Positions 24,701 to 35,189 of a DNA stretch of 64,000 nucleotides are shown here, in pieces; position 1 is the first letter of the stretch, and the number at the start of each line of letters is the position of its first letter. The notes beneath the pieces are model-generated. The model saw only the letters and a program-made list of their open reading frames with translations, had not been told where the DNA came from and did no database searches. Source of the stretch: Dasypus novemcinctus (taxonomy: Eukaryota > Chordata > Mammalia > Cingulata > Dasypodidae); NCBI RefSeq assembly GCF_030445035.2, contig NC_080676.1:103240933-103304932 (forward strand). Direction: 5' to 3'. The position numbers and the translations under genes were made by a program.

Positions 24701-27700
24701 ATAGATGGTATGTAAAGCCACAAGACAGGATAAGAGCATATAGAGAGAAGAGAAGAAGACTAAAGTCCTGGGGCTCTCAACATACAAGAGTCTGGAGAGA
24801 ATAGGAGGAACAGCCATGGAACTAGAGAAGGAGTAACCAGAGGTTTAGGAGGAAAACCAAGAAAGTATGGTATTCTGGAAGCTAGGAGAAGAAAGTATCC
24901 TGGAGAAGGAGTGATCACCTGGGTCCAGTGTGCTGCTAAGGCACCAAGAATTGATCTCTGGATTTGTCATGTGGAAGCCATTGGTAACCTTGCAATTTCA
25001 GTGAGTGGTGGGGGCAAAAACTTGTTAGGAGTGGGTTTAGGAGAGAATGGTATAGCAGTTTGATATGGCTATGAATTCCAAAAATAGATATTGGATTATG
25101 TTTGTAATCTGGTCTGTACCTGGGTGTGATTGGGTTATGATTAGGGCTTTGATTGGACCACTTCATTAGGGCGTTGATAAAAGGCATGGCAAAAGACAGA
25201 GTTGAGGGTTCTTAATGTTGGGAGTTTTCGTATTGGAGTTTGATGCTGAAGTCTTAAGCTGGAGCCCCAGGGAAAGAGACAGAGCCATTTGCCTGATAGG
25301 ATGCAGCTGACCCTGTGGAGAAAACAGAGGAGCTGAGCTCAGAGGAACCCAGGAAGCCTGAACCCTCACACATGTCAGCAGCCATCTTGCTCCAACACGT
25401 GAAAACAGATTCAGTGAGGGAAGTAACTTATGCTTTATGGTCTGGTGTCTGTAAGCTCCTGCCCCAAATAAATACCTTTATAAAAACCAACCAATTTGCA
25501 TCAGCACCCCTTTGGCCGACTAATACAATTGGGAAGAGAAAAATTGAACAGCCAAGATAGACAACTCCACTGAGGAGTTTTTGTGCTAACAGGAGAAAAA
25601 AATGGAAAGGTAGCTGGCAGGGAAATTGGGGAAAGAGGTGTTTGTTTGTTTGTTTGTTTTTGTAAAGCTGGGAAAATAATATGTTTGTATTCTGGTGAGA
25701 ATGAGAAGTAGCCAATAAAGAGAAAAGTTGATAATCTAGGAGAAGAGAGCCCTTGCAGAGGTAAGGAAAGAAAACATCTACCATACACATGGAGGGATAA
25801 GCTTCAATTAGAAGAGTGGTTAGTTCACCTATGGTGAAGAGTGGGAAGGCAGTGTGTGATGCCGATACTCATGAGTGTATAGTTGTGGTATGGCCAGAAA
25901 ATATGATCTCTATCCTCAGGGAAGTAGTTTAAGCAGAGGAAATGAGACTACAGGAAACTATAACAAGTGATTGTAAGTTCCATAACAAGAGTGGAAACAG
26001 TGTTCCTGGGATTTGAATGTGGGCAAATTATCACTGGAGACATGAGTGAAAACGAGGTTCAAAGAAGGTGTAGGGATATTAGAAGCTTAAAACACAGTGG
26101 CATCTTGATAGGTGACAATGAGAGGGGTGACTTCCTAGGCAAAGAAACAGCAGGAACATAGACAGGTGGGTTCAGGGAAAAGCAAGTTGGCCAGTTTGAC
26201 AGCAGTACAAGGTCTTCATACTTGAGCAATCCACGAGAGTTGTGCTTTTTGTGGTGGTGGTGGTGAGAAGTAGTCAACTTATTTTTCAAATAACAGCTGA
26301 AAGTGGAGAGAAACCAAAGGCTAGAAGAGCATTAGGCAACTCTGACACTCCACCAGGAGAGCCTGAACTAGGGTGATGATCAAGAAGATGGAGAGGAGAG
26401 AGTGGTTCTGAGAGGTATGGATTAAAGAACAGATCCTACACATCAGAGGCTCAGATGAGGAAGGAGAGGGCAAGGGAAAGTCAACAAAGTTTTGATTCTG
26501 GGTGATGGGATCTTTAACAGAAAGGGAAATGAGGTTTTTTTCAGGACATGATCATGAGTCTGGTTCGGGAACAGATGAGTTTGAGGCGGAAGCAAGGCCT
26601 TGAGGTGAATTCTCAGTGGGAAGCTCAAGAGAAGGACCTAGTTATAGAATTATCCATGTGGAGTGAAAGGGAAGGGTGGGAGGCTGACTAGGTCAGTGAG
26701 GAGGATGCTGTGGGGGAGAAGTGCAGAGTCTGGAGGACAGACAGGACCAATACATGTGTTGGAGGAGTTGAAGGAAATGAACTTTTCAGTTGATTAAAGC
26801 TTGACTACCAAGATTTCAAATCTCAGATCTCAGACTGCAGGGAGTGCAGTTGAGGGAGGGCTCCAGCTGCTGTGCTGTGAAATCCCCACTGTGTTTCTAA
26901 CCAAGGCCATGCTTCCCACAGCTGCTCCCAGAGATACTGAGGCAGGCCCTTACTGGGAGAGGGGACTCCTTTGATGGGGCCTCCCTGTTGGTCTTGCTGA
27001 AACTTTCTTAAGAATCCATTGTAGTCTAAGACATTCCTCGCCACCTTCCTCTCTCCTTCCTCCATCCCTTCCTCATGCCCTCCCTTCCTTTCTATCCTCC
27101 TTCCTCTCTCTTCCATAGGGGTCAGAGCTATTTTGTGGTCTAATGGCTTTCCCAGCCTCCTCCTGCTCCCTATTCTCCCTCACAGGCATTTCCTCCAATA
27201 AATCTTGCTTGTCTAATCCTGTTTTGGCTTCTGTTTCACAGAGGACCCAGACTAACACAAGATTTTAATCTGCCCAAGGGTAGGGATTCTTCTTAACATA
27301 TCTTTGGCATTTCTCATTGTGCCTGATGTCAGCAAGAGTCTCCGTAATGATCCCTGACTAACTCACTGTGTGACCATAGCCAAGTCACTTAACCTCTCAG
27401 TACCTTCATTTCCTCACTATCAAATCAGTGCTTAGATTAAATGACCTTCATGCCCCCCCAACCCCTGCTGACATATGCAGTTTGATTGCCTGTAAGAATT
27501 ATGCTACAGAGTTGGTTACATAAAGAATTTTGAGACTTAGAAACAAAGAACCAAAGGGGAAGAATAAAATATCCCCTTCCCCCCAAAAGGGCATGAACTC
27601 AGCACTTCATTGTTTACAAGATCCCCCAACCTCATCCCACTTTAGTTTTTATATATTCAGTTTTGGAAAGCATTTGGTAAAGGAAATCGTGACTTTTTCG

Positions 27701-30700
27701 CCAAGTTAAATAGGAGTACATAACCATAAAGCCCACTCGTCTCTGGAATTTCACTTACCGGCATTTTCTCTGGAAGGTAAAAGGGAATAGAGCAGGTGCA
27801 TTCTTTTTCAAAATTATAGGCATATTGCCTCAATTTTGTACAATTTCCACATATTTTTGGGTAATTAATCTGTCAGGCAGGGAGAAAACAATTATTAATT
27901 AAAAAGTTACGTGAGTATATATCTTAAAATTCAAGTCCTTAGTCCATTAAAGTCTTCAGTCTCTCTGGGTCAGGGACATATGGTCTAGGACGTGGATAAA
28001 GGGCTGCCTACCGAGCAGGGCAAGTGTTTCTGGGATGCTCGGGAGGAGCAGGACTTCTTATGGTATTTCATTTTGCCACCTGGCAGCATTTTGCCACTGG
28101 CCAGTTCAGTATTTCTATTGCCTACTTATGTAACCTGTTGTGATGAAGTCTTACCCCTCGATCATAAAGAGGTGTCACTAGGAAGGTATTAGTCAATGAC
28201 TCATGAAAACTAGGCTTTCTGCCCAAGTCTAATCAGCTTTCTGGAGAAGTCACTTCCCTTTTCTTCCATTTATTGTATGGAAAATAATTTTACCAAAGAA
28301 TTATTCTTCATGGCTTCTAGAGGAAATCATTGAAAATGATCAAACATAGAAAAAATGTATTTCCGAAATGTAGGATTATAGATCTATGTGGAAACATCCT
28401 TATTTTAAAATGGTGTTACAATCTGTTTTTTAAAAGATAAATTCTGTGAGAAATGATAGAGTGGACTCTTAAAAAAATTTTTAAGGCTGGTGTGGGTGAA
28501 TATTGTATGGGCTGGCTGAGCCACTCAATGAAGACTAGCCAGAAGAAGATGAGGAGGGGAGGCTCACAGATGGGCATGAGAGTTATTCTGACAGGAAATG
28601 CGCATCTGGGGCTGAGGGCAGGCTTTGTCATAGGGTGCAGCTGTCAGCTGCTTCTGCTTTTTCCTTATACTGTGTGAGGAGTAATTAGAAGATTATGAGA
28701 GTGGGGGAGCAGCAGGGAAGCAAGGATGGCATTCTCTTTGGTAAGGTACTAATAGGATTTAGAGTTTGGGGAAGAGAAGATTAGCAGGAAAGAAGGAATT
28801 TTGAATCCCTGCGAAGTTATTGAGGGGATTTGAAGCCAAATTGATAAAGCGTGAATGTTAAATTAAAGATTGGTGAACAGGCTAAATTGTCCTAGATGCT
28901 TACAGTTATTTAAATCATTCTTTGAATATATAGCAGGACTTGAACTACTATTTTAGTAAATATTTTTCTTCTGTTCTGATTGTGAAGCTATGTTTTATTT
29001 TTTAAAAAGCATTAAAGAACTGGGCTTTTTGAGATAGTACACTCAAGTGCAGTTGAGAAAACTGGGGTTCAATAGTTGGCTCTATGTTCCGCTGATTTCT
29101 GATCTTGATCCCATGCTTATACTTAACTAACCTCCAGGGTGCACATTTAGTTCATCAACATTATTTCCTGTCACAATTAATTGTTTAGTGAGTTCATTGT
29201 GTATATTCTACTTACTCTGTGAATTCCTGTTGGAGTTCTATCACTGTGGAATTAGGGAAGAAAACATCCTTAATGATAAATTACTGTTTGTGTAGATGAT
29301 ATCTAACATGCCCTCCAGATCTAAAAATTTTGTTGAGGAAAACATATCCCGATTATGTTAACATAACCCACAGCTATAAAGTGAGGACAAACATCATAGC
29401 TTATACCTCATAGAATTTTGGAGAGGCTGAAATGATCATTTTTGCTGAAAGTGAACTGCCAAGAGAGTATTCCTTGCTGTGCCCCAGGGCAAAGTGAGAA
29501 GAGGAAAGGCTGGCTCAAAGTTGCTTTCTCCTAGGTCTGTGCTTAATCATGCTGGCTTGCAGAGTGCACTTCATCTTATCACCCAGTTAAAAAAAAACAC
29601 TTGCATGTGGTACTGATGATATTCTCTGGGTGGCTTCTGTTTTCTAGCAAAAAGAGCAATATGCTAAATAATCCTATCCAAAGGGACAAAAAACTCTCAG
29701 TTGGAAAATCCCATTAAACATCATAATAAAAGCATTCTGACAATAGTTGTTTGTATAATGGCCTTAGCCATATATAAAGTGAGGTTATCCTTGCATGTGT
29801 GAGGTGACATCATTCAGCAATGGCTGACTCTCAAGGATGAGGGTGGGTGACCAGAAGGGAGGAAGCAGGAAGTATGTGAGAAGGGGTGAGTGGAATGGGA
29901 AGGAAGAACTAGAAAGAAAAGTGTTGGTGAAGAAGAGAATGGAAAAGTAAATGGGATGTGTTGTTTGTAGAAATGAACCTTGTAAACTAATTACTTTGCT
30001 ATTTTTCCTTTAGTAAGGCTAGTTTCATTTGCTTATACCATTTTTTAAAAAAAGATTTATTTATTTCTCTCCCCCCCCCACCCTGGTTGTCTGTTCTTTG
30101 TGTCTATTTGCATCTTCTTCTTTGTCCGCTTCTATTGTTGTCAGCAGCATGGGAATCTGTGTTTCTTTTTGTTGTGTCATCTTGTTGTGTCAGCTCTCCG
30201 TGTGTGTGGCACCATTCCTGGGCAGGCTGCACTTTCTTTCGTGCTGGGCGGCTCTCCTTATGGGGTGCACTCCTTGCGCGTGGGGCTCCCCTACATGGGG
30301 GACACCCCTGCGTGGCAGGGCACTCCTTGCGCGCATCAGCACTGCACATGGGCCAGCTCCACATGGGTCAAGGAGGCCCGGGGTTTGAACCGCGGACCTC
30401 CCATGTAGTAGACGGACGTCCTCACCACTGGGCCAAGTCCGCCACCCACTTACACATTCTGCTGCCTCATCTCAGCTCCTAGCAACTTATTTCCCCAAGA
30501 ATTAAATCATCATGAATCCCTGTGAGACACCCAACTTGACATGTAAATCCCTATCTTCTCCATAATAAAACACCACCTTCTCCCTCCTCTCTCCTATTAT
30601 ACTCTGTTCTCCAAAGGAAAGATTCTGCTAACAACTTAACTGATTCACTCTATAGTATAAATGACATCCCAAGTTAATATATTAGTCCTTTTAGGGACAA

Positions 30701-32407
30701 TTGCCTATTAAAAAAGAGTTTCCTAATTCTAAAGATTGAATCCCTAATAACTGAATTCCAAAGAGAACACGGCAACATTTGATCTTCAAGGGAGTCTCTA
30801 ATCATACTTCATAGAAGAAAGGATTACAGGGCCAATGACCTATAGGATAACCTACACTTTATGCATTTACCTACACTCTTCACTTTTTCCCAAATATGGA
30901 GGAGTAGGAAAGGAGTAAAGAGGTCTTGCTGGAAACTGTTAACCTACGTGGTGTTATTAAAACATCTGCTTAAGGGAAAGAAAGTGTAAGTGGAGAGTAG
31001 TAAAGCAGTGAGTGTTGGTGAAAGGGGTGGGGACTGAAATGATTTTTTCCTTCTTTCAAGTCCTCATTATTTGTCCTAATCCATTCATTCATTCATTATG
31101 TTCCTATCAGGTGTGGGCTATGTGCAAGGAAGAGGTTTGGGAGCTGATGAACATAGCCACGTGGAGATTAGCTTTACACAGCTACCTTCTGAATGGAGGT
31201 CAGGCTTGAACTGGGATGCAGGGTAATCTGTTTAGAGCTGATTTGGATGGAACATTTACCTAAATCTTTAGATTAAATATAGGCATAGCTGACCTAGCCT
31301 TAGACCAGCTCTTTTCTCCCCACCTCAGACCAGGTTCTGGGAAACTCATCCCTCAACAGTTTTTTAATCAAATTGGTAAAAGGCTTGTGCCTGAAGGGTG
31401 TGGTCTTAGCTTCAGCTCTTCTCCCTCAGTAGAAATTGGCATTTTTTTGCTAAGTATACATCAGATGCCAGAAAAACTTGGGTTCTTGCTTTTCCTACAT
31501 TAAAGTTACGATCTCAGAAGAAATTCATTTGTAAGGGAAAGACAATGCTTGAAAGTGCGGCAAAATTGAAGAAGTCTATATTTGGCTTATCATCTCTTTT
31601 TATCAATACGGTTTATGGGCATCTGGCAGTCATTTGGCTTTGCACTCTGTTTTCTGAGTTTCCTCATCGTGAAAACACATACCATGCAACGAGTTGGCTT
31701 AAACGATGGGAATTTTCTGGTTGCTCCCTCAGGCTTTCTTTCTCTCTCTGACCTTCCCTATAAGGCCTTCAGTAATAGGATTAAGACCCACCCTGATTCA
31801 GTTGGGCCATACTTTAACTGAAGTAACCTCATCAAAATGTCCTTTTTACAAGAGTTCACATGCACAGAAACATATTTTTCTGGGGTACATAGCTCCAAAC
31901 CACCACGCACGCCTTCTTCCCACCTATGTCAGTTGCTTGCTCAGTCCTCTACCAGCATAAAAAAGCTTCTGACTTTGCCAGGCCCTGGTCCACAAATACA
32001 GCTGAACTGACCAGTGTGAGAGTGACTGTCCTCGAGAGGGAGTCAGGAAGAAAAAAGCCACCATATATAGGCTCTCACCATCTGCAGCTGCGCCTGCCAG
32101 CTGCAGAGGGATGGTCCAGTCTCATCAAGTTCCCTGTTGAGGAGCTGTGTTCTCCAAATGACTACTTCCATTTATAGCCCTGTTCTTTGAAGCTGCATTA
32201 AAAATATAACACGGGACAAACCTCTATTGTCTGCATACTCTTTGAAGACAATATGAGGATGATGCCTATGCCAAAGCAGAGTAGTCCTATGGCAAAAAAG
32301 CCTGCAAGGATTTCATTGGCTGAGAGATGAAACTGGCTGGCGGGCAGTTGTTGCTGCTTCAAGACAGAGTTGTCTGGCAACCTGGACAGGTTACCCTTGA
32401 GTTTCAT
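12579..32407 (-). CDS. TMEM30C: TMEM30C (CDC50C), coding exons 1-5, C-terminus not found
   Basis: This is a CDC50-family protein. CDC50/TMEM30 subunits pair with P4-ATPase lipid flippases and are needed for ER exit. Exons lie at 32222-32407, 27759-27869, 19961-20062, 13143-13230 and 12579-12719, all with AG/GT borders and fitting phases (0,0,0,1,then 1 out). They encode about 209 residues. There is a cytosolic N-terminus, then TM1 at roughly 33-53, then ectodomain with Cys 69, 72, 86, 88, 138 and 153 and sequons at Asn71, 146, 162 and 172. Family motifs '[12 protein letters not shown]', '[11 protein letters not shown]' and '[14 protein letters not shown]' are present. The last exons, carrying the rest of the ectodomain and TM2, were searched for and not found; they probably lie left of position 1. 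TMEM30A and TMEM30B are excluded by closer similarity to recalled TMEM30C and by synteny with CMSS1. Confidence 0.9.
13143..13230 (-). CDS. TMEM30C: TMEM30C exon 4 ([11 protein letters not shown] motif)
   Basis: This is 88 bp, phase 0 in and phase 1 out. Acceptor 'acatctag' precedes AAT ATT CAG AAT TGT, and ATG TTC AAT G precedes the donor 'gtaagtga'. It encodes 'NCAPF' and '[14 protein letters not shown]', the most conserved CDC50 motif. A second AG 9 bp further in would drop three residues. The outer site aligns better with recalled human AVEDCAPF. Confidence 0.93.
13640..14678 (-). repeat. Antisense L1 3'-UTR segments in intron 3 of TMEM30C
   Basis: This contains an older 'caatggtgttaattcacaatg' block near 13740 and a younger block from 13900 ('agttgtgaacttacaaaata'). 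It runs into ORF2 sequence after 14500 ('ttcacttaacataatgccct'). It forms the 3' part of the composite L1 that continues to about 19 kb. Confidence 0.65.
14679..15113 (-). repeat. Double tRNA-type SINE inserted in L1
   Basis: T-rich tail at 14679, two 'ggcac(c/t)gggaactgaacc' B-box complements (near 14757 and 15045) and 'gagccac' ends. L1 sequence on either side joins as 'catttgtatt|tgctcttcag', with the short direct repeat 'tgtattt' flanking the insert. Confidence 0.7.
15819..16681 (-). pseudogene. Processed retrocopy of an unidentified transcript inside L1
   Basis: The 12-bp TSD 'ttggtaattaac' is at 15807-15818 and 16682-16693, and the L1 reads smoothly when the insert is removed. The poly(A) (plus-strand T-run at 15819-15832) marks a minus-strand transcript. 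The 5' end (16540-16681) is strongly GC- and CpG-rich, like a CpG-island first exon, followed by 'gccATGAGCTTGCTGTGG'. A short tRNA-SINE-like piece lies within at about 16330-16400. The parent gene is not recognised, and the short frames are interrupted. Confidence 0.75.
17138..17240 (-). repeat. Short tRNA SINE in L1
   Basis: In reverse: 'ccgatgtggctcagtggttg' (A box), then 'cccgggttaaatcc' (B box) and an A-rich tail. The flanks 'caatggatgccttt' and 'caacgaatgtcttt' look like a diverged TSD. Confidence 0.75.
18950..19050 (-). repeat. Short tRNA SINE
   Basis: A T-run at 18949-18968 is the tail; 'ggaattgaacctgggtcctc' and 'cttgagccacagctgcttcc' are the B- and A-box ends in reverse. Confidence 0.7.
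19394..19482 (+). repeat. (GAA)n-type purine microsatellite
   Basis: This is a near-pure purine tract of gaa/gat/gag units on the plus strand, within intron 3 of TMEM30C. The frame across it is low complexity and not a gene. Confidence 0.9.
19498..19951 (-). repeat. DAS-related SINE next to the TMEM30C exon 3 donor
   Basis: Tail 'ctttttttaatttaaag' at the low end, body with 'tcctgggaccttctggagtg', and the A-box complement 'gagccacatccacttccc' at 19934-19951. Flanks 'aagccttat' and 'aagacttac' are a plausible diverged TSD. If so, the donor-proximal intron bases are part of the duplicated target. Confidence 0.75.
19961..20062 (-). CDS. TMEM30C: TMEM30C exon 3 ([10 protein letters not shown] motif)
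   Basis: This is 102 bp, 34 codons, phase 0/0. Acceptor 'ctcataaag' precedes GGT AAT GTT TAT, and GAT ATA AAC precedes the donor 'gtaagtct'. It encodes '[20 protein letters not shown]' followed by a Q-S-R-S segment, the family 'YYgLtnFYQNhRrYv.SR' signature. A SINE begins about 10 bp past the donor. Confidence 0.94.
20400..21130 (-). repeat. Antisense L1 3'-UTR pieces
   Basis: 'gttacattcaaaaaatatga', 'tgggccatgggaggacattg' and the pyrimidine-rich end 'cccctccccccc' are the reverse of the L1 3' UTR. 21130-23430, in intron 2 of TMEM30C, shows no gene. A frame at 21641-21823 is not recognised. Confidence 0.7.
23885..24284 (-). repeat. Long DAS-type tRNA SINE
   Basis: The poly(A) complement is near 23890, then the 'ctgcacatgggccaactcca' body, B-box complement 'gggtttgaacctctgacctc' and head 'ctaaccactgggccaagtct' at the high end. 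Inserted in L2. Confidence 0.92.
25051..25527 (+). repeat. Solo MaLR-like LTR in L2
   Basis: It begins 'tatagcagtttgatatggct' and ends 'gccgactaataca', and is closely related to the paired LTRs at 35.8 and 37.9 kb. Flanks 'aatgg' and 'attgg' fit a 5-bp TSD with one change. AATAAA lies near 25468. Confidence 0.85.
27310..27450 (-). repeat. MIR fragment
   Basis: 'caagtcacttaacctctcag' and 'cttcatttcctcactatcaa' are the reverse of the MIR 3' core. 26700-27310 has no recognised gene. Confidence 0.65.
27759..27869 (-). CDS. TMEM30C: TMEM30C exon 2 (Cys-rich start of ectodomain)
   Basis: This is 111 bp, 37 codons, phase 0/0. Acceptor 'ctgacag' precedes ATT AAT TAC, and ATG CCG precedes the strong donor 'gtaagtga'. 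It encodes '[20 protein letters not shown]' followed by CSIPFYL, matching the CDC50 Cys pairs and the 'C.C.i.F.l' segment that follows TM1. Confidence 0.92.
27870..30040. other. Intron 1 of TMEM30C, mostly unique sequence
   Basis: No exon-like frame with conserved splice borders was found. A weak MIR-like stretch lies near 29370-29440 ('aaagtgaggacaaacatcat'). Otherwise nothing is recognised. Confidence 0.4.
30046..30447 (-). repeat. Long DAS-type tRNA SINE
   Basis: Tail 'ttttttaaaaaaagattt', body 'tgctgggcggctctccttat', B-box complement 'gggtttgaaccgcggacctc' and head complement 'ccactgggccaagtccgcca'. Frames of up to 131 codons across it are repeat-derived. Confidence 0.92.
31640..31910 (+). 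repeat. Dispersed repeat of uncertain class
   Basis: 'taataggattaagacccacc' and 'gttgggccatactttaactg' look like a shared mammalian interspersed repeat (LTR or DNA element). I cannot name the family. 30450-31640 and 31910-32220 hold nothing else recognised. Confidence 0.35.
32222..32407 (-). CDS. TMEM30C: TMEM30C exon 1 (start codon and first membrane segment)
   Basis: This is 186 bp, 62 codons, phase 0 out. ATG at 32407 is the first ATG after an in-frame TGA about 26 bp upstream, which fixes the start if the first exon begins here. It encodes a polar N-terminus with '[17 protein letters not shown]', then a hydrophobic helix '[20 protein letters not shown]', then 'SSKSMQTIE'. The donor GAG|gtttgtcc has a weak +4/+5 context compared with the other exons. 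Confidence 0.9.
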
Positions 32408-33044
32408 CTCCCTTTTTGTCCTGCACAGGATTCAGTTATACTTCTGAGACATTTAGAACATTACTGCTCATAGCAATACCACATAATGGTAACACTAGAA
32501 TTAAGAATTCTGTGAACCTTCCTTTGCAGTTACAAAGTCTTTTTACTTCCTGGGATTATTAATCAGATCTGGTGGGCATTAGGGACATAGCCCTCCTCAA
32601 ACGGCTATTGTAAGGTATGTTTTATTTAGGTTCAAAATGCTCGCTGTGCTAAATGTCATGCCTAAGAGGGTAAGTCCCCACAGGGTCTGTAAAAACCAAC
32701 ATCTGGCGACACTGGGAAGCAGTTAGAAGGAGCTATTTCTGGGATATGATGACTAATTCAAGGCAATCCCTCCCTGAAAGGGGAAAAATGGACTTATCTT
32801 AAGGAACTTGCCTAAATCCATGGAGACTAATTAAAAAAAAAAAGTTAGGACTGTTAGCTTTTTACCAAATGTGGCTTTCCCCTAACATGAATATATACTA
32901 AATTGGAAAAATCCTCTCAGATTATAGCTAACTTGCTATTTGTGATAATGAGGAAGAGAGAAGCTAATGAGGAATTGCAGAACACAGATGTCCAAGCTCA
33001 GCAACTCCCAATTCTTTCATCCATAAAAGTCTAACAGAAAGTGT

Positions 33045-33145
33045 AGATTTTTAAAAAATTTTTATTTCTTTAAAAATTAATTTCTCTCCCCTTACTGCCC
33101 CCTACCCCCAGTTGTCTGCTCTCTGTGTCCATTAGCTGTGCGTTC
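33045..33145 (-). repeat. 3' scrap of a DAS SINE
   Basis: 'ccagttgtctgctctctgtg' next to a T-rich tail. Flanks 'agaaagtgtagatt' and 'agaaaacgtagatt' form a plausible 14-bp TSD with two changes, so this is a 5'-truncated SINE insertion. The rest of 32410-34100 shows no gene. Confidence 0.6.
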
Positions 33146-34099
33146 AGAAAACGTAGATTAAAAACATCTCCTCCTAACCTTTTCCCAAGTGCTTTGGAAT
33201 TGCACTGATGAAGCAAGAAAAAGGAAAGGGAAGATGGATAATTGATTAGAGGTCAACATTGCAATATGGTAATAATAGAAATCCACTAACATAATTTTCA
33301 TCAGGTTAACTAATTCCTCTTCTTTAAAAACTGGCATTAAGGAAGTAGAATTCGGATTTTTTTGAATTGGGCATTATGTGGGTATCTAAACTTTCCTTTT
33401 AATTAGCATTAGAAAGAGAAGCCATATTGGATTATTTTTGTTCTAAGCAAGGCAAGGACTTTGGCAAATGCAGCTTGTTTAGAAGAATAGAAAATAGATG
33501 CAAATACTTACACCAGGAGGTTTTCAGTTCAAAGTCAAAGTGTCCCACTTGCAAAATGGGAAAAAAAAAAAAAGCAAAATGCCAAGGGGAGAGTTACAGC
33601 ATGCTGTTTGGACCTGGTTTGGAGGTGGGGACTACTGTGGCTGTTGGTATCAGACAGTCTTTTGTAGAAGCTGGCAGTGAGCACTTCCAGTCCATGCCTG
33701 CTATTTGTTTTGCTAAATAAATATGGTCAAGAGCTTGGTTTAAAAGGTAGTAACAGGCTATGAGATTAGATTAAATGTGCAGGGTTGGCCCACAAAGTAT
33801 CAGGTATGTTTGTGATCTAGGTACTTGTTGCACATACTACATAGATAACACCTTGCAAAAGTAATGAACCAATAGAACTATTTTTTGGGCTTTTTAAAAA
33901 CAACAAAACGAAATTAACCAAAATACCAAACTAAGAAGGAGTTTCACAGGTATTAAGTGAAAAAAACATTTCTGGGGTAGTGTTCTTGAGCCTGGTATTC
34001 ATTTTATAGGTACTTTTATTTTCATCTTATTTTTCACTTCTAAATAAATTTTCTCCAAGTAGATAAATATACTTTAAATACTCTCTTTTCAATATTTCT

Positions 34100-34350
34100 A
34101 GAACTGGGTTTCTTAGCCTCAGCACTATTAACATTTGGGGCTTGATAATTCTTTGATGTGGGGGTTATTTGACAGGATTGTAGGATGTTTGGGAGCATTC
34201 TGGACCTCTACCCGCTATATGCCTGCCACCTACCTATTTGATGCCAGTATTAACTACCAAGTTATGGCAACCAAATATGTCTCCAGACATTGCAAAGGGC
34301 CCCTGGGGGCAAAAGTGCTCCCTGGGTCAGAACCACTGCTCTAGACTGAT
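34100..34350 (-). mobile_element. MER20-like hAT-Charlie element
   Basis: 'tttggggcttgataattctt', 'ttgtaggatgtttgggagca', 'tatgtctccagacattgcaa' and 'gaaccactgctct' match the reverse of MER20 as I know it. It lies about 1.7 kb upstream of the TMEM30C start codon in the sense of transcription. Confidence 0.7.
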
Positions 34351-35189
34351 AGTGATAAAACAATTTGTTAGGAGCTATTGTGTCTTTGTATCATTAAACA
34401 TTTCAGAGAGTGATTTTTTAAGACCCTGCCTTCATTTCTCTTTTGCCACTGTTTAGATAACCTCTTCGGGTATTACCAGACATTTTGGATATATGGAATT
34501 GCCTCATTTATCATTGCCTTTCCTATTAACTTCTGGGATACACATAAATACTCAATATTGAGTGCAGAATCAGGAAGTGATTATATGTGTGTACACTCAC
34601 ATACACATTCTTATATGCACATGTAAGTTAATGATGGTTTCATTTTTTGGTTTTGGCAAGTCAATAGTGGCTTGGTGGATCAGTTTGAATTCTGAGTACA
34701 ATGTCTCCATTTCGAAATCTGTCCTTTTATATATAATTCATGCTTGACGGTTTTTTCCACATTAATCCAAGGCATGTTACTTGACAAGAAGTTAAATGCC
34801 TATATTTGGAAGATATAGGGTTCATTTTCTTTCTTACCATTGTGCAAGAACATCTCCCATGTTATGGTTAAAAGTGTGAAAATAATAGGAATAAAGGTAG
34901 CTACAGCTTGAAATAAATTTTCATTCTGTAGCAGGTTTTTTTGTTTTGCTTTGTTTTTTTTTTTTTCTTTTCCTTTAACTTTTTGGCCCAAGTCAGGGCC
35001 CTACTCAACAGAACCCACTCTCGTCTGTGCAGCTTCCAGCCCTCAGTGGTGAAGCAGCAGAAAATGGTGGGTGTGTGGGAATGTGTGATATGCTAGCCTG
35101 CCAGGCTCGTTTAAAATTTCATAATGAGGACTTAAATGTGGAATTTTATGTAGCAGTAATGGCATCTGTTTGCTTTATCTTTTTTTTTT

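Larger units (their letters stand above)
23430..26700 (-). mobile_element. Ancient L2 (LINE-2) reverse-transcriptase relic, split
   Basis: The plus strand reads 'ggccttgtaaggactttggt', 'tctggatatattttgaaggt', 'ttcagttttggaaatgttga', 'ggaggaaaaccaagaaagta' and 'ttggtaaccttgcaatttca', which are reverse complements of the L2 ORF2 RT region (the part encoding the DLSAAFDTVDH/PQGSVLGP/YADD-like blocks). It is interrupted by a SINE (23885-24284) and an LTR (25051-25527). Frames are destroyed. The outer limits are approximate. Confidence 0.7.
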
